Shown here in pieces: positions 62,281 to 64,000 of a DNA stretch of 64,000 bases. Each line of letters starts with the position of its first letter. The first letter of the stretch is position 1. This DNA comes from Flavobacterium jejuense. GTDB taxonomy: Bacteria; Bacteroidota; Bacteroidia; Flavobacteriales; Flavobacteriaceae. Made by a program: the position numbers and the translations under genes. The notes under the pieces are model-generated. The model had not been told where the DNA came from. It saw nothing but the letters and a program-made list of their open reading frames with translations, and did no database searches. The stretch lies in assembly GCF_006491595.2 (NCBI RefSeq), contig NZ_VEVQ02000018.1:32370-96369 (forward strand). The letters run 5' to 3'.

Positions 62281-63018
62281 TTATTTTTTGAAGTCTGTGA
62301 ATCTTAATTTTACAATTGCTTTGTAATATGGTTTTCCTGAGTCGCCGAGTGCTTTTAAATAGGATTTTATGTCTTTCATTAACTGAATGACATTGGTTTC
62401 ATCGTTATATAAAAGTGCATTGCGGTTTTCTCTTGCTGTAAGAAGCGCATTACCTGCTTTATTCACTTTTGAACTTAACGTGCTTAATTCTTCGTGATAA
62501 TTTTTTAAGCTTTCAATTTGCAGTATTTCTTCATTTGGGTTATATAATTCATGAGAGGCAAGTTGCTCTATATAGGTTTCTAGGTTTGCAATTCGACTGT
62601 CATAAGAGAGTTGGGCTGTAGAAATACTTTCTTTTTCGGCTGTATCTGGATTTATTTTTTTTGGTTTTGAATCTCCACGAATTTTTTTTGCTTGGCTTTG
62701 TAAATTCTCTTTATCTGTTTCTGAAATGCTAATAGACTTAGCAAAGTTTAGTGTTCTTGTGGTTAATCTATTTAGTCCTTTTATTTTTTCTTCTCTACCC
62801 GCTACAGCATTTTTATAGATAGGTTTTTTGTTGTTTAATTCTTTAATGACTAATTGAAGCTGGGTTTTAAGAGGGACTAGGTTTACCAAAGTTATATTTG
62901 GATTGCTAGGATTGTAAAGTGTATCCATTTCTTCTAAGATTTGATACACTGTGCTGAAGTTGGCTACATTTTTATTGTGCCCAGTTTCGCTAACGGATTT
63001 TTTTTTTGTTGTTTTCAT
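62281..63018 (-). CDS. Coiled-coil hypothetical protein, 245 aa
   Basis: Not recognised. The protein is hydrophilic and predominantly helical with several heptad-like stretches, for example VPLKTQLQLVIKELNNKKPI and RIANLETYIEQLASHELYNP, and a basic patch (KKIRGDSKPKKI). It has no signal peptide, TM segment or catalytic motif. Composition is consistent with a structural or binding protein. It is a single gene with its own terminator and a long, featureless upstream region. Confidence 0.65.
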   Translation of the reverse strand: MKTTKKKSVSETGHNKNVANFSTVYQILEEMDTLYNPSNPNITLVNLVPLKTQLQLVIKELNNKKPIYKNAVAGREEKIKGLNRLTTRTLNFAKSISISETDKENLQSQAKKIRGDSKPKKINPDTAEKESISTAQLSYDSRIANLETYIEQLASHELYNPNEEILQIESLKNYHEELSTLSSKVNKAGNALLTARENRNALLYNDETNVIQLMKDIKSYLKALGDSGKPYYKAIVKLRFTDFKK

Positions 63019-63334
63019 GATTCAAATGTTTTAATTTATTATTAATTTGAACCAAAACAAATATCATTCCATTTTATGTTGTGATAGTGTGCTTTTATGT
63101 GGTTATTATGAGTATTTTAACTTTTAAGATGTGGATAGTGGGGTTGTTTTTGATATTTTTTTGAAAAAAGAAAATATTTTCTATTTAAGAGGAATAGTGC
63201 AAAGTGTTTTTTGGATTTTCTTTTTTAGCCGCGTTGCAAACGCTTTACTAGGATTAAGGAGTAAGTGGGTACTCGTTGCAAACGAGCACCAGATGGGTAT
63301 TTAGCTTTTTGGAGGGGTTGTGCAACAGCTACGG
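63019..63334. other. Gap with two near-identical small hairpins
   Basis: No gene is seen. CGTTGCAAACG occurs twice: inside GCGTTGCAAACGC (about 63230-63242) and inside CTCGTTGCAAACGAG (about 63272-63286), each forming a hairpin with loop GCA. The rest is AT-rich with no recognisable promoter. The hairpins precede the left inverted repeat of the cassette-like unit. Confidence 0.45.
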
Positions 63335-63354
63335 GTGTTACCAGTAGTTTTATC
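63335..63354. repeat. Left inverted repeat of cassette-like unit
   Basis: GTGTTACCAGTAGTTTTATC, whose reverse complement contains ACTACTGGTAACAC, matches ATTACTGGTAACGTG on the right of the 168-aa gene. Confidence 0.55.
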
Positions 63355-63856
63355 TTATTCGTTGTGTATAATTTTGCGATATTTTGTTATTTCCAGTAAT
63401 TTCAATCAATTTCATTTTTTCATTGTCAAGTTTTTTCAGTAATTCTAAAAAATCTACATCAATTTTTTGGTTGTAATTTTCAAAATTATGTGGTGAATAA
63501 ATTAGTGTTGGATTTGAAATTTTAAAGTTGTCTAAATTTGATTTAAGAATCCAAATACTCGCTGAAATTTTCGGATATCGTTTTTCGTCAACTAAATTAC
63601 CATTATAATCAATTATTTGGCAAAGAGATTTAAAATTTTCATCTTCGGAATGTATAAAATACCATTCTGTTGAGTTCTCCAAAATTATATCATTAAACTC
63701 GGATGAATTTACAAGCGTAACAAAAAAAATCTGATTTTTATATGTAATTGATTTCAGTGAAGTTTTGCTACACTCTGTTAACCATTTCTCGAGACGTTGC
63801 CAAGCATTTTTCGCTTCGTTTTCTTTTAATGAAATAATTTTTCTTATTAAATCCAT
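63350..63856 (-). CDS. Orphan protein, 168 aa
   Basis: Not recognised. It is soluble, without signal peptide. The N-half is helical and charged (KENEAKNAWQRLEKWLTECS) and the middle is beta-rich (FFVTLVNSSEFNDIILENST, ASIWILKSNLDNF). It is the only gene between two inverted repeats with no neighbour, an arrangement like a mobile or cassette gene. Its 3' end overlaps the left repeat. No promoter box was recognised. Confidence 0.6.
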   Translation of the reverse strand: MDLIRKIISLKENEAKNAWQRLEKWLTECSKTSLKSITYKNQIFFVTLVNSSEFNDIILENSTEWYFIHSEDENFKSLCQIIDYNGNLVDEKRYPKISASIWILKSNLDNFKISNPTLIYSPHNFENYNQKIDVDFLELLKKLDNEKMKLIEITGNNKISQNYTQRIR

Positions 63857-64000
63857 TCTAAATTAGTAACGTGATTAAAAATTACTGGTAACGTGTTTGT
63901 ATATGGTGCGTTGCGTGGTTAAGCAACTAATTTAGCAAATAAAAACCGAATAGAAAATCCGCGAGGATTTTCGTAAGTAAGCCAGCACTAGCAATGCATT
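63857..64000. repeat. Right flank of the cassette: inverted repeat plus structured GC-richer segment
   Basis: TTACTGGTAACGTG mirrors the left repeat. It is followed by GTTGCGTGGTTAAGCAAC (a 5-bp hairpin, GTTGC/GCAAC), then ATAGAAAATCCGCGAGGATT in which AATCC/GGATT forms a dyad. The region is notably richer in GC than its surroundings and runs off the window. From memory, similar blocks recur around small genes in flavobacterial genomes. Confidence 0.5.

Noticed and set aside
62023..62307. Plus-strand 94-aa ORF over the 21-bp array
   Set aside because: The frame is open because the repeat period is divisible by three. It contains heptapeptide repeats of unnatural composition and runs into the next gene's 3' end on the other strand, across that gene's terminator.

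Overview
The window reads as a low-GC chromosomal segment of a member of the Flavobacteriaceae (Bacteroidota). Support comes from the gene set (OmpP1/FadL porin, archaeal/eukaryotic-type ProRS, two-domain amidohydrolases, OstA-like protein, DUF349 protein), from many promoters with the Bacteroidota -7 box TAnnTTTG, from the near absence of Shine-Dalgarno sequences, and from frequent TTG starts in conserved genes. No tool or database was used, so family names are by recognition.

Layout. 1-6.0 kb: the end of a FadL-type porin, a Gly/Tyr/Asn-rich lipoprotein, then proS, two tandem tRNA-Glu genes, rpsT and typA. 6.0-9.6 kb: a TPR protein, a CLC channel and an ACP phosphodiesterase-like gene. 9.7-15.1 kb: a phosphoglucosamine/phosphomannomutase, a glycosyltransferase, coaE and a histidine kinase/response regulator pair. 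15.1-17.4 kb: an unusual second kinase with a substrate-binding-protein sensor and an overlapping receiver-only regulator. 17.5-27.5 kb: housekeeping genes (acyl-ACP thioesterase, miaA, K+ channel, DnaQ/GIY-YIG nuclease, YggS, DUF1015, 3-hydroxyacyl-CoA dehydrogenase, Gfo/Idh/MocA oxidoreductase, pcm, smpB). 27.6-34.8 kb: a subtilisin-like lipoprotein, an ABC-transporter operon and small genes of unknown function.

35.1-43.0 kb is the accessory island. A decayed IS5-type element with recognisable ends lies beside a compact minus-strand gene set: an outer-membrane beta-barrel receptor, a 58-residue peptide with a GG motif, a radical SAM/SPASM enzyme, a second 54-residue peptide, an 85-residue Cys-rich protein, a C39-peptidase ABC exporter and a 39-residue membrane peptide. 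The two short peptides share a C-terminal half with three aromatic-X-charged triads spaced exactly five residues apart. I interpret this as a ribosomally made, radical-SAM-modified peptide (RiPP) system, and it is the strongest candidate here for something undescribed.

43.1-61.8 kb returns to core genes: DUF349 protein, aroE, DUF368, TPR protein, class III aminotransferase, OstA-like protein, purA, a Fur-family regulator, relA/spoT, a SpoU methyltransferase and two secreted amidohydrolases. The right edge (61.8-64 kb) holds an 11-copy 21-bp tandem array, a coiled-coil protein and a small orphan gene bracketed by inverted repeats, which looks like a mobile cassette.

Small-scale structure not explained by genes: heptad repeats (TYAG plus three bases) in four gaps, a phased TACGTA box array, a Flavo-1-like structured RNA candidate, and several long perfect hairpins serving as terminators between genes.
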